Below are positions 47,964-59,164 of a stretch of 64,000 nucleotides of DNA, in pieces. The notes beneath the pieces were generated by a model that was not told the origin of the DNA, made no database searches, and saw only the letters and a list, made by a program, of their open reading frames with translations. Both the position numbers and the translations under genes were made by a program. Each line of letters starts with the position of its first letter. Positions within the stretch are counted from its first letter, which is position 1. The stretch covers positions 8,998,453 to 9,062,452 of the forward strand of contig OX365946.1 in assembly GCA_947247005.1 (NCBI GenBank), in the 5' to 3' direction. The stretch is from Spisula solida. Its lineage: Eukaryota > Mollusca > Bivalvia > Venerida > Mactridae.

Positions 47964-50900
47964 TTATACAGGAATTGACGTTATCATTTTGCTATGCCTT
48001 TCCGACGCATCCGGGTCCAAGTGAGTATTGAATGATGGCCACTGAGCACGTGTTTGTACGATATTCCAGTTTATATCGTTGGCTTTACGCGGCATTGGTA
48101 TTCCAAAGTCTCTATTGAAATGATTTGGCCTTGTTTTGGGTTTCTTTCCTTCACGTCTCAAACTGCGACCTGGCATGTTTGATTTTGGAACTCCTTTTAG
48201 TGGCGGAAGAGTTCTCTTTGCGTTGCGTGAGATGTGTGACTGAGCTGAAGGTTTCGGTGCAACTTTTGAGACTTTTGGCGCATTTTGTTTTCGTTGTTGG
48301 CCAGATTTCGAACATTTTCTAATAGGTGGCAAAGGCTTCCGAGATACAGACGTCGCCTGTCCACCACATCGTGTGCTCTGTTTATGTGTGACGTCATTAG
48401 CGTCCGTATCGCGCATGTCATTTATAGATGGTTCCGGTCCGTCTCTGGCGGTGACGGGCTTTTTCACGGGAGGTTCTTGTCTGTGAACGAAGGTTATGTT
48501 CAAATGTGGTGGCTCACTTTCACCAAACATCCGTTGATCACCAAGTATGGACACACTTACTCTTCCGTCTTGGTAGCATGCTACAGACTTTAGCTGACGT
48601 GGAACCCCGGGCTTTCTGTTTGTACCGAGTTTTGATTCCTGCAAGAATACAAAAATACCGTAACACAACATATCCAACAAAATACAACAACCACATATAA
48701 TACTCTTGATTGACACAGCTAGCTTTAGTGTCCCTGGTGATTGAACGACTTCCTCATAGTCATAAATTTATAATTATTAACATAAACATTTTTGCTTGTT
48801 TAGGAATATCCAAAAGCGAGGAATATAAAAAATACTAAGAATGATATTGCCTACATGCATGTGTATGATATCAATGTACTCATGGTAAGATGGATGGCGA
48901 ATAAAAAAATGCTAAATTCATTGAAAAGCAACACAACGCTACGCAACATGCAATGCAAATAATCAAGCACGTCTACATTGACATGCCCATGGGAAACGTT
49001 GAATTTAAATGTTTAACGTTCCCGTATAGTAATATCTTATTAAAATATTTATGAAACATAGTAAGGCCTAGTTGCTTAATACATACCATGTTTGCTGATT
49101 TGGATAAGGTCTTGGGTATCACACCAGATGTCAGTGTAGTCGTTGGACTGCATCCATGAGGGGCACTCTCCTGTGACGCAATATTTGCAGGCGTACCTGG
49201 AAAAAGTACGAAATCATTACACCATTCGGCTATCGCAAAATCAGATTTTTGGCGAAATACATTACTCACGGTATCTCGAAAGACACGCTACAAGTTCTGT
49301 ACAAGGCGGCATTTTACCTATACGGATAATCGGGTATGGTCATAGATTAGTGCTGATTTAATTAATCACCACTGCACTCGGTTACAAAATTGCATTAAAA
49401 TGTTGTTATTTGACCATGGTTTATCAAAATTACATATAAAATGTTTACCTTTGCCAATATCTGGTAAAATCGGGTAGTGTTTCGTTTTTATGTCCACATT
49501 GTTAGAAGTGGTCATGCTGTCTGTGTTGGCACTTAGTGCATGTATGGACACCTTTGAACTCCGTCCGTCAGTCTCGTGATCTGTGGTGGCATATAACACA
49601 TCAAGACCCCGCTCATCGTTCTCGTTAGCTGTGCTGACACATGACACATTGGAATCTCGTATAGACAAAGCTGAATCTCTACATTCGTTATCTGATTTAG
49701 AGTCTGACTGAGATCTATCTGTGTCACATGGTGACGTTTGTGTATCTTCATCTTTCCTGCAACATAAACAGTATACATGTAGGAATCAAAATACCCGTAT
49801 AATAAGAACAAATAACTACGGTCAAAGAAAGTAAAAGACGATCTTCGGTACTATGACATCCGAAGTTACCAAACCTAGTTGTAAAAGTAACTGACAATTG
49901 GTAAATCGGGATAAAAATATACATCGCGATATACAAAAAATGTACTGTAAAACCTCAATATTGAGACCCCTCAAAGACCCTTAAAAGTGATTTCATTATA
50001 AAAGTGGTTATTGAGGTAGAATAATGAGCAAAGTAGTACAAATGGACATGAAATGTCTTTTTTTTATCTTATTGGTCTTATTACTGAGGTGGTCTTTATA
50101 TCAGGATATTGTTTTACTATACATGTATAAAAATAAAAATGTATTTTACCTGGTTGGACTGGGGATTGTAGCTTCCCTACGGGTAGTAATTTGTATCTTC
50201 TCTGTAGACACAGTACAGTGTGCGGAGTTTGCTGACTTAGCTCTATGTGTAACAGATATTTTACCAGGATGTGTTAGCGCGGTCGTCACAGAGGACGACT
50301 GTCGTATACCTCGGCTTGAAACAGATCGGGAACGTGGCTTTCTGAGTCGGTCCGCATGCTCCTCTACAAACTTAGCTATGTCCAAATAGACTTTCTCTAC
50401 AATTGATTGACCGTTTGCTCTCCTGTAGTGCGTGAAAAACATTTCTCTTTCGGTATATTCACTTCTTTCATCACTACTGTAACTCTCATGATCACTTTCA
50501 TTGCTTCTGTCGTCGGCATCATCAACAACTCTAGGTAATCCGTCACCGTCACCATCAACACTGTCAGATCTGACATTAAACACTGATCTAATAGCTGGAC
50601 TCGTTGCCTCCTCGTCGTCAGAAACCTCATACATATGTGAGCCCACTATTGCCTTAATGACAAAAACTGGGGTTTGATAACCATCTTCATCCTCGCTGTC
50701 TGTGTAATCTGAGGTGTAAACAGAGCTGCCTGAGGAAGATGACTTCGGTGGTGATAATTCTGGAGATAAAGGTATAACCACCTCGCTGCTAGACTGTCTG
50801 GGAGGTCGAGGACCACCATCGTCTATCTGAACAATAACAATGTCATCTTTGTCTCCTGAAATCGTTAAATCATTATCTTCGTCGGGAAACGCATCAAGGT

Positions 50901-51114
50901 CAGAATTCGCAGCGAACATACGTTCTAACTGTTCGAATTCTTCGGTACTTTTAGAAACACCATCGCAGATCTCCGTAGACGTCATCTCGGTGTTTTCGTA
51001 ATCTGTTTCCGTATTCATCTTAATATCTGCTTTATCAGAGACATTCGCTCTGGGTGCTTCTTTAAAGAAGTCATGCAAAGATTCTGAAATATGTTTATTT
51101 TCCATTCTGTCCAT
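47964..51114 (-). CDS. Uncharacterised acidic, disordered protein, 4 exons, 685 aa
   Basis: I do not recognise this protein. The exons are 51114-50150 (ATG), 49756-49449, 49196-49087 and 48638-47964 (TAA). All introns are GT-AG and every junction keeps the frame (phases 2, 1, 0), so the gene model is strong. The N-terminal half is acidic and Ser-rich (for example SDYTDSEDEDGYQTP and EVSDDEEATSP). It includes a more ordered-looking segment, YLDIAKFVEEHADRLRKPR, at about residues 240-260. The C-terminal exon is basic and proline-rich (RKPLPPIRK, KRTLPPLKG) and ends in a conserved-looking tail with WNIVQTRAQWPSFNTHLDP. PLPPIR fits a class II SH3-ligand pattern, which is notable only because the next gene downstream encodes three SH3 domains. 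No signal peptide or membrane segment is visible. Confidence 0.82.
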
Positions 51115-53505
51115 TAACGAATCATAGCTGATATCATTTACCCGGTTTCCATTGTTTTCTTGTTTTTATATTGTCGACTTAATCGTCTAACAGCGCCGTC
51201 TAATGTTCCTTAGTGACGACGTCAATGACGTCATTACAATATCGGCAACGTAATCTCGCGCAACGCGATTTTCGGCATAGGATATTCTTGGACGTTCAAA
51301 TAAATGATTAAACTGGGTACTACAGGAGTTGTTGTCCCTGTTTAAACATCTGCCACCATTTTCAGATCTGACATCCACCTTTTTCCGAAGCCTGAGTGTC
51401 CCACGGGTAATTGTATCACTAATAAAGAGTAAACAAAAACTTGTTTTTATAAAATTATGTTATCTTATTCCGAGGTGCATTTTGTTTTAATACACATTTC
51501 ATTAACACTGGTGTTATTTTAACTATATTTACATCATCAGAAACTAAAGAGCTTCATCTCTAATTTGGAACCAATATTCTAAAAGTCAGTCCATAAATAA
51601 GAAAATAAACCCATAGGACATGAAATCACTTCTTTCTTTCTTGTTTAAAATAACATTGTCGTTTTCTACTGAATGCTCCTCAGTGATTGACTGTGACCGT
51701 GATATACATTTCATGACATAACTTTTAACTACAGTAAAACCTCCCTAAAGACTATCTCAATAATGAGACCAATTCAAAAATAGGACCACAATTTGCGCGT
51801 CCAATCAATCTAGATGGAATTTTGCATGGAGGTTGTTCTTACAATGTTGTGTATAAACATAATTACTTGATGAAGATATCGAACGCCAATTCTTGCTTTT
51901 AACCAAGAATAAAAGGCAAATTGTCTTTAACAAGACTATTTTGGGTGGAAAATTATTAATATGGTCTGAATTATTGGGGGGTGCCCCCCTTGTCCTAACT
52001 TCTCCTACGCCCATGCTATTTAATGCGTTTTTGAAATCTGGTTCCTGGACTTACTGTGAAATCACCCTGTAGGTCTAATGCACGTAAGATTAAATATTGA
52101 ACAACATGCCACACAATCTCAGAGGAAATGTGTTTGTGTGTGCGAGAATAGCAATTAATTGAGAAAAGTTATGACTAGTAACCAAGGGAGGGAATCAGTG
52201 GGATAGTTTATAACAGAAACCACAGTAGTTACTTCCCTTGGTCTTATGCTCATCAGTATTCTACTTTCACTTTCGTAAGTAGGTCGTGAATTTTATACAA
52301 CTTTGGAGCATTGTTAGTATAAAAGGGTGAGGGTTGTCTTGACATGAAAAGTTTAAAACGTATGGAAGAGAGTCACTTTGCAAACAACTTGCAATGACTT
52401 AAAATTGCGCGATATCGCTCTAAGCAGGGACGTATAATAGATTTTTCCCAGCTCTAAGATCTAAAATGTCAGGCGTAATTTTTTCTGCATAAAATAATCT
52501 TATTCAAGGTGATAAAGTCCCTAAAAGACGATTCGAAAATCAGGCGTATGGCCTCCTCGCCCTAATAGATACGGGACGGTGGAACTGAAAATTGACCAAT
52601 CAAAAGCGAGTGTGTTACCGAAATATATAAATCACAGGCTAACGTCCAATCAGAAGCAAGTTTGCTACCGAAAATTGTCCAATCAAAAGCAAAGCTTGTA
52701 ACCGAAATATCTACCGAAATTTGGAAAGGATAACGTCTCAGGATATAGGGTCCCTGGTTCTATTAAAGCCGTGACTGATAAGTTGGATATGACAAGAAAA
52801 GGCAGAAAACTAGACAGTTAGAACCACGAAGTTTAATCAAACAAAATTAACGTGCGTGGTTAGAACACAACCATTCAAATCAGGTAGTTGTATAACTACC
52901 TGATTCAAATATATTATATTTAGAATCCGAAAGTGTCAACAATTGTGATCTTGGTCGACGTATTCAGTAATTATACTAAGCTATAATTCCATGGTAATCT
53001 CTATTATCAAAGACCAAAATAATAAATATACATTTTTTAGGTCTTCGCTATTATTTAGCAGTGCCATGCCCCTGTGGACATGATTATATAGCCTATTTAC
53101 ACCCGTGGTCTAACGAATAGTAAAATATGGACGTTGTTAAACAGAAAAAATATTAAGATTCTCTACCCCTTTCCCTTCCTAAATTTAAATTTTGGCACGC
53201 ATGTTAATTGCGTGATTTTGGGAAACAAAGCAATTTAGGAAACTATTTTATTTTACACTAGATTTATGTTAGCCTAATTGTCAAACGTCATTTGATTGGT
53301 CAATGCAATTGCTTAATAATAGTACAGTGCAATACTTAAACCAATGAAACATGGTGTTACAACTACCGTGGTATTGATTAATAAAACAGAAAATATATGA
53401 TAAACGATCTTTTTAAAATTAATTCACGCATATTGTGTCGATAATATTGCATAAAAATTAACTTGGAATAATAATAAATAATAAAAAATGAATGAAAATG
53501 GTAAT
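51115..53505. other. Upstream spacer with repeat fragments
   Basis: No gene supported. It contains a CAGTAAAACCTCCC end fragment near 51733. A 28-bp hairpin lies at 52878-52905 (AATCAGGTAGTT and AACTACCTGATT around GTAT). A segment near 52815-52860 is a reverse-complement relative of the sequence near 20190. Confidence 0.45.
52878..52905. repeat. Perfect 12-bp-arm hairpin
   Basis: AATCAGGTAGTT and AACTACCTGATT pair perfectly around a GTAT loop. No poly-T follows on the plus strand that would suggest a terminator. Confidence 0.65.
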
Positions 53506-53518
53506 AAAAGAAAAAAAA
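53506..53518 (-). terminator. RNA polymerase III terminator of tRNA-Lys
   Basis: On the minus strand a run of eight T (53518-53511), then C and TTTT, begins five bases after the tRNA 3' end, as expected for Pol III termination. Confidence 0.85.
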
Positions 53519-53523
53519 GTATG

Positions 53524-53614
53524 CGCCCAACGGGGGACTTGAACCCACGACCCTCAGATATCTGAATTTATTCAGCGTAAAAGTCTGATGCTCTACCGAC
53601 TGAGCTAGCCGGGC
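53524..53614 (-). tRNA. tRNA-Lys(UUU) with an 18-nt intron
   Basis: The mature tRNA is 73 nt. The acceptor stem is GCCCGGC/GTTGGGC (7 pairs, two G-U), with discriminator G. The D arm is GCTC/GAGC, the anticodon stem TCAGA/TCTGA, and the anticodon loop CTTTTAA with anticodon TTT. The variable loop is 5 nt. The T arm is GTGGG/CCCCC with one U-C mismatch and loop TTCAAGT. The 18-nt intron (53560-53577) sits after position 37, the canonical place, and carries a small CTGAA/TTCAG hairpin. The internal A box (TAGCTCAGTCGG) and B box (GGTTCAAGTCC) are good, and a strong T-run follows. The gene looks functional. An intron in tRNA-Lys(UUU) is uncommon in animals. Confidence 0.92.
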
Positions 53615-54117
53615 ACTTATGAGACTCGTAACTGAAATTGTTTATAAAGCGCGTTATGCAGTTCTTGGCTAAAGCTATATTCGATCTCTGTTGATACAAA
53701 AACGAAGAGTTGAGGTGTTTATGTCTTTCAAAGTTTGCAAACTGGATTATAAAAATAATCTTTATAGTTTCGGTGACTTATTGACAATAAAACTTTGGCT
53801 CAACTACCTACCGTTAGTCTGTTGCCAAGATTAAATAAGTGAAATTATTTTCGGACAAAATGTCAAATTCGGATATTTTGTAATTTGTTCAAGATATTTA
53901 TATTGGATTGGCAGTTACGAGTTTATTTTATGTGACTTTGGTTAAGATACTTGTGAAATATCTATTCAATTCCGGACCAGGATTATATGATTGTGAAAAT
54001 GTCCTTGCTTACTTTGAATAAACTCTAAATTTATCTAAAATCGGTGGTTGTCTTGCAAATGCAATAATTAGTTGATTTAAGAAGTTTTATTGAGTGACAT
54101 TTGACTGGAGTGTTATC

Positions 54118-54196
54118 ATGGGTGGTGCATATTCAATCCATACAATATCACCTCTTCCTGTTGGAAAAACTGTCATCATCACAGGTGGAAATACAG
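54118..54196 (+). CDS. First coding exon of a short-chain dehydrogenase (retinol dehydrogenase-like)
   Basis: ATG 54118 opens a 26-codon exon ending in a GT donor (ACAG|GTAAAA, phase 1). The encoded start MGGAYSI is followed by LPVGKTVIITGGNTG, the first beta strand and the glycine-rich NAD(P)-binding turn (TGGNTGIG when completed by the next exon). This is the hallmark of classical SDR oxidoreductases, especially the retinol dehydrogenase 11-14 group. The rest of the gene, starting with the IG of the motif, was not found downstream in this window. Either intron 1 exceeds 9 kb or the gene continues beyond the window end. The intron contains the repeats listed from 54294 onward. Confidence 0.75.
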
Positions 54197-54293
54197 GTAA
54201 AAACAGTCTTCTTTTTTAAACTGTTAAAAAAGAATAACAATTAGAATTTATCTCAGAATAAAGTCCTATTTAGGGACAAATATTTCACAAATA

Positions 54294-54396
54294 ACACTGT
54301 TCAATATTCCACTCGTTCTTTAATATTTTGCCTTAAAGTCTTATAAGTACCTTATAAGGCGAAATATTAAAGAACGAGTGGAATATTGAACAGTGT
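54294..54396. repeat. Near-perfect hairpin, 103 bp
   Basis: Left arm beginning ACACTGTTCAATATTCCAC and right arm ending GTGGAATATTGAACAGTGT pair over about 42 bp with one mismatch, then more loosely around a short centre near 54345. It lies about 100 bp inside the SDR intron. It could be a foldback MITE or, if transcribed with the gene, a small-RNA precursor. Confidence 0.85.
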
Positions 54397-55651
54397 AATT
54401 AGAATTTAGATACAGTATTTATACAAACTTTGGCATTTTGACAGAAATGAGTCTGACACTGGTAATGTTTGGTCAATTCTTATGGTTGACCATTGAATGA
54501 TTAATGTCTTTATTCTTATAGATTGAATAGTTATGAATTTATCAATAATTCAATAGATATTCAATTTATAATAGGTACTGCCTCAAGAACCACTGATGTT
54601 TACGTTGTAGTTTGTTGATGTTACAGTTCGATCATGTGTGAATTACACAATTCACAAAGCATTTTGGAAGGAAACTCTGCACTATTTTTAAAAGGAAAAA
54701 TGCCCAGTTTGTGATATCGAGAGTGGTTCAAATTGCTTATTTGCAATAAATCTTTAAATATAGCAACCGTCAGTGGCTTCTAAATACTGAGCTAGGTAGG
54801 AAAATTACTTCATACCTTTATTACTACATGTATTTATTTTGAGTTCTGAGCGTGATTTCTTCTATATAATTTTTATTTTTAAAGACTTTAACTTAAGCCT
54901 GTGTCACATATTAGCCTTGCGACAGCTGTACTCCTGTTTACGATCACTTTTTGAGGCATCTTTCGGAGAAATCGCGGGTACTTTGTGCGACAACCGCTGA
55001 ACAACAACTTGAAAAAGTCAAAATATGCCTGCCTATGGGCAGGTGCTAGATCCTCAACTTCTCCTAGCTACTTCACTTTAAATCAAACTTGAGTACAGTG
55101 ATTAGTTAAAATCTCTCCCTTAAACTGTTATAGAGATACAACGTATTCTATTGAAAATTTGAATTTTTTGTGAATTTTAGTGAACATTTCAATTTGAAAA
55201 GGGGCATTTAAACTCCTTTGAATAGAGTTTACTTTCCTTGTCTACAGAATTGGTTCATCACTGATGAAGTCACGGATATGTTGAGTTTTCAAATCAATAT
55301 CTCTTTAATATTTTACAACAAACCACTGAGACCCGTGGGTTTTAATACTTCCTCAGATTGGAAGTTGGATATTTCAGAGGTTTTCTTTTTAGGATCAAAC
55401 ACGGACGTACAACACTTGCTGGAAAATGCCTGGTATTGTATTGTCCAATTTATGAATTAACCAAGGGTGTGTGGAGTCGTAGATTACTCAATCATCAATG
55501 TGAGAGATATAATCAGATGCAGAGGACTGTATGATTCATGTAATAATCTACCTTATGTACAAGCATAATGTTATTCTTATAATACATAACATATACTACA
55601 TTATACACCACTGTGTGGTGAGCACTTTACTACTGGCATGACCAGTTACGT

Positions 55652-55876
55652 TTAGGTCTAAAAAAATAGTTCCTTGTAACATGCTTAAAATGATAGGGTT
55701 GGTAGGTTAGAAAATTCTTTTTTTTTTACAATGATGAAGAACACTAAATTCTGTTTGAATATCATAAATAATAGCAAAACAACCAGAGTTTGAAATGCCA
55801 TTAATTTAATGTAATTTAGTTGGTCACTGTTACCTCAGTAACCTGGGTACCTGAAACAATTTTTTTATTTAGGCCT
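55652..55876. mobile_element. Degenerate MITE with TTAGGYCTAAA ends
   Basis: TTAGGTCTAAAAAAATAGTT at the left corresponds to the reverse complement of the right end (TTAGGCCTAAATAAAAAAAT). The interior contains TAGGGTTGGTAGG, like the element at 56797. Non-coding. Confidence 0.55.
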
Positions 55877-56796
55877 AAGCTATATAATAGAGAGGAATAA
55901 ATGATAATATACAACAGAGCCCTCCCCTACAGTACTTGGTGCTACTTTCTGTGAGGTTAATTAATCTACAATGTATGGAACTAATCACCTCATAAATAAA
56001 AGGGAAACGTTTTTATTAACAACATGAATGTAATAAGGCCAAATATATTTATCATTATGCACACATGGTTGGTACACATTACTCTGAAACCCAGTCTTAC
56101 AGAAAGTTAAAAACTGACATACTAGACTTAATAGCTATCTGACAAAGGCATACCGTACATACAAGCAGGGACATACATGTAGCAGACATACGGACTGGTA
56201 TTGGGTGAGAATTTGTCATTCCCAATCAAACTTTGCCAGTTACCGCCAACTGATGTCATACAGGTTGATCTGCCAGGCAGACATGACCTATTGACATACA
56301 TGTATAGGCTTAGTATTTTGTTGTTTTACTTACAATTTTTTCTGTAAAGTTAAGACAACAGCAAAAAATGGTCTTTGTTGACAGGTGGTGTCTCTATACA
56401 AGTTAAGCAACAATGATCTTTGAAAATGATTAGGTGGTCTTTGCAGACATGATGTCTGAAGACAGGTGTTGTAATAGTAGTGTTTGTTTGCCATGTTTGC
56501 TGGTAGTCTTTAAACAAAAAGATAATATTAGGTCGGAGAGAGAAGGCAGCACTCAACTTAACCAGCCGAGCACAGAAAACATAAAAACATACAAGGCACA
56601 ATGCCTAATGCCCAACACACAACTGAACAAGAAAATGATCTGCCAAAGTTCCGGCAATCTAAAAGCTGACAAGTTTAACATCACTCCCATTATTGGCTGG
56701 TTGAATTTATAATTATAACCAACAACATAATTGATTAGGAAAACAAGTGTATCATTCCAAGCATCATTTACTAGTTACATTTTATTGATATTCCAT

Positions 56797-57020
56797 AAGA
56801 CCAAAAAATAACTGTGTAAATTGTGGTTCTGGTAACATGCTGAATAAAATAGGGTAGATACATATAAGTTTTAAAAAAGGGTTTTTATAGATTTTATGCA
56901 CCAGTTGGAAAATCAACAATCCAAAGTGACTTTTAGCAAAATGCCTATAAAAAGTTTAGGGATGGGGCAAAATAGGGTAGGTAGGGCTACCAGAACCGCA
57001 ATATTATTTGTCTTGGCCTT
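56797..57020. mobile_element. MITE with GTGGTTCTGGTA inverted ends
   Basis: TTGTGGTTCTGGTAAC at the left matches the reverse complement (TTGCGGTTCTGGTAGC) of the right end, extended outward by an AAGRCCAA match. The interior has GGGTAGGTAGGGC. It probably belongs to the same broad group as 28625-28871 and 55652-55876. Confidence 0.6.
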
Positions 57021-57356
57021 GGTCTGATCATTAAGTGTCTACTTATGTCCGATTATACGATTACCTGAATCTCAGTTAGCATTATAGAAAATACCAATGT
57101 TTGATGTCATGTTGATAATGATAATGAAACAGAAATGATTGATTTTTCTTTGTTAAAATATTTATTTTGTTGTCAATGAATCAATACCTAAAGTTGATCA
57201 AATGGTACCTATCAATGCAGTAAACCTGGGTACCACTTCTGACTGACACCAATTAGTTTTCTATATTTTGATAATTTTTGATAATTTATTTGAATTTCCA
57301 GAAGGTCACAGACCCATGTGGACATACATAACATATATACAATGCAAATATTAAAG

Positions 57357-57450
57357 TGTACACACACGTACACACATCACACACACCAAACACACCACAC
57401 ACACGCACAACACACACACTCACACACACCCACCCATTCGCACACATACA
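57357..57450. repeat. CA-rich low-complexity tract
   Basis: Interrupted (CA)n with CACACC and CACGCA variants. Confidence 0.9.
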
Positions 57451-57866
57451 CCATGTACATACGTACAAAAACACATGTTACAGCATAATATGTACAAATT
57501 TAGGTTCATAACATCCTTATACAAATTTGAAAAAATACCTTATATGTAGTTATTATTATTGAGTATTAAAAATGCTTTATATATATAAATGCTTAATTTT
57601 CTGACTATCTTTTCTGTTTCATTCGATAAGAGTTCTATAAATTTCTGTACATTTGGTCTATGTCTATAATAGTAGGAGATGTATTGTTTTCTAATATCAC
57701 TGTATAAACTGCACTCAAGCACAAAATGGTATTCATCTTCTAATATATCACAATATTATAAGATCCAATATTGACTGAGGTTTTAGAACAGTCCAGAGAA
57801 CAACTATTACAGTACAATGTATATATTTTCAAAAAAAAAGTGAGGTAGCATCTCCAAACCTCCTAA

Positions 57867-59164
57867 GACCTGCCGTCCACTAGGACCCCGAAGGGTTCCC
57901 GAAGGCTAAATTTGCCTAATCGGGATGGTTCGGCATGTCTTCGGGACGTTCTGGAACCCTTCCGTGTCGTTCCTGTACGCTTCTGGAAGCCTTCTGGACA
58001 CTTCGGGACCGAAAAATCTTCGGCATCCAAATTTTAAAAGTTTTAAAATTTGGACGCCGAAGGTCTTGTTCGGGAGAGCTTCGGGAGTGCTTCGGGGTAA
58101 TCGGAAACCCATCGGCAACAGTTCGGGGTGTTCGGGAATCCATCGTCATTGACTCGGCACCTTCGGGAAGCCTTCTGCGAGGCTTCGTAATCATTTTAAC
58201 CATCCCGAGCGGTTCCCGAAGGAAGCTGAAGCAATGCCGAAAGCTCCCCGAATACGACGAATGGATGAGTTATACACACGGAAGCTATGCCGATCATGTT
58301 AAGAAACATGCCGAATAGTTGACGAAGGCGACGATTGTGAACGGAAGGGATGCCGAGTCGAAGCAGTATTTCCCGAACTATACAAGAGCGACTGCGGAAG
58401 CGATGAAGTCAGGTTGCCGATAGTGTTAATCTTGAATATATCGTTTTCATCATGGTCCTACAAACCAAGGACAGGCTACTTTCGGTGTTTTTCTTTAATA
58501 GCTGAAGACCATGAGACACTGGTTATGTCATCGTTTTCTATAGGGTTGTGTCAGACCCTATAGAAAACGATGACATAACCAGTGTCTCATGGTCTTCTGC
58601 TATTAAAGAAAAACACCGGAAAGAGACACCGGGTATATAGAAATTTTTTTTTTCATGAGCTTAATATGGCAGTGTTTATATACCTGAAACTTAAGTCATT
58701 CAACTCTTGTGTAGCTGAAAATATGTCTTTTAATTTTTATAGCTGAAACTAGCGAGATAAATGTCGTCTTCCATCAATCGTATTAAACTTTTAACTGATA
58801 ATAAGATAGTAGTTCGGCATCGTTTATATACATCGGCAACCTTTCCGCATTCTATCGGCATCGATTCGTAAACACTTCCGCATATTCTGCAAAGTAACTG
58901 CAACCTTTCCGCGAGATCGAGAAACATTCGGGACCAAATCCTGAACTGTCGGCATTCATTCGCGTTGCGTTCGGCTACTTCGGATAGGTTTCGGCGTTTA
59001 TACTGCAACCTTTCGTATAACGAACCACGAATGCATCCCGAACGATCCCGATGGCAAAGATCCGCCCATTTTTATTGATAATTGATCCCGAAAGGTTCCC
59101 GAAACAAGCAAACTGTAGTCGGCTACCCTTCCGCATACCATCGGGGTCTAGTGGACGGCAGGTC
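57867..59164. mobile_element. PIF/Harbinger-like non-autonomous element, 1298 bp, GC-rich
   Basis: The left end GACCTGCCGTCCACTAG matches the reverse complement of the right end (CTAGTGGACGGCAGGTC) perfectly. Both sides are flanked by TAA (57864-57866 and 59165-59167), the Harbinger-type target duplication. The interior is richer in G+C than its surroundings and full of CCCGAAGG, TTCGGGA and GCCGA words. The left part (about 57910-58200) is itself a large imperfect palindrome centred near 58033. This is why both strands show similar spurious ORFs there. No transposase is present. A long hairpin (58483-58618) sits inside it. Confidence 0.8.
58483..58618. repeat. 64-bp-arm hairpin nested in the Harbinger-like element
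   Basis: Arms at 58483-58546 and 58555-58618 pair with a single mismatch around an 8-nt loop (TGTGTCAG). The outermost bases are CGGTGTTTTTC and its complement. Such near-identity of arms means a recent origin. Confidence 0.92.

Noticed and set aside
49947..50013. AACCTCAATATTGAG...TTATTGAGGT inverted pair as a MITE
   Set aside because: The ends are short and unbalanced and no target duplication is visible. Probably a fragment of the AACCTC-type elements.
55218..55460. Possible second SDR exon at 55243 after a TCTACAG acceptor
   Set aside because: Continuing from the phase-1 donor at 54196 gives an immediate stop and not the expected IG of the TGGNTGIG motif.
57916..58318. Overlapping ORFs on both strands at 57906-58318
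   Set aside because: Produced by the palindromic structure of the Harbinger-like element. The two strands encode similar peptides because the DNA is self-complementary.
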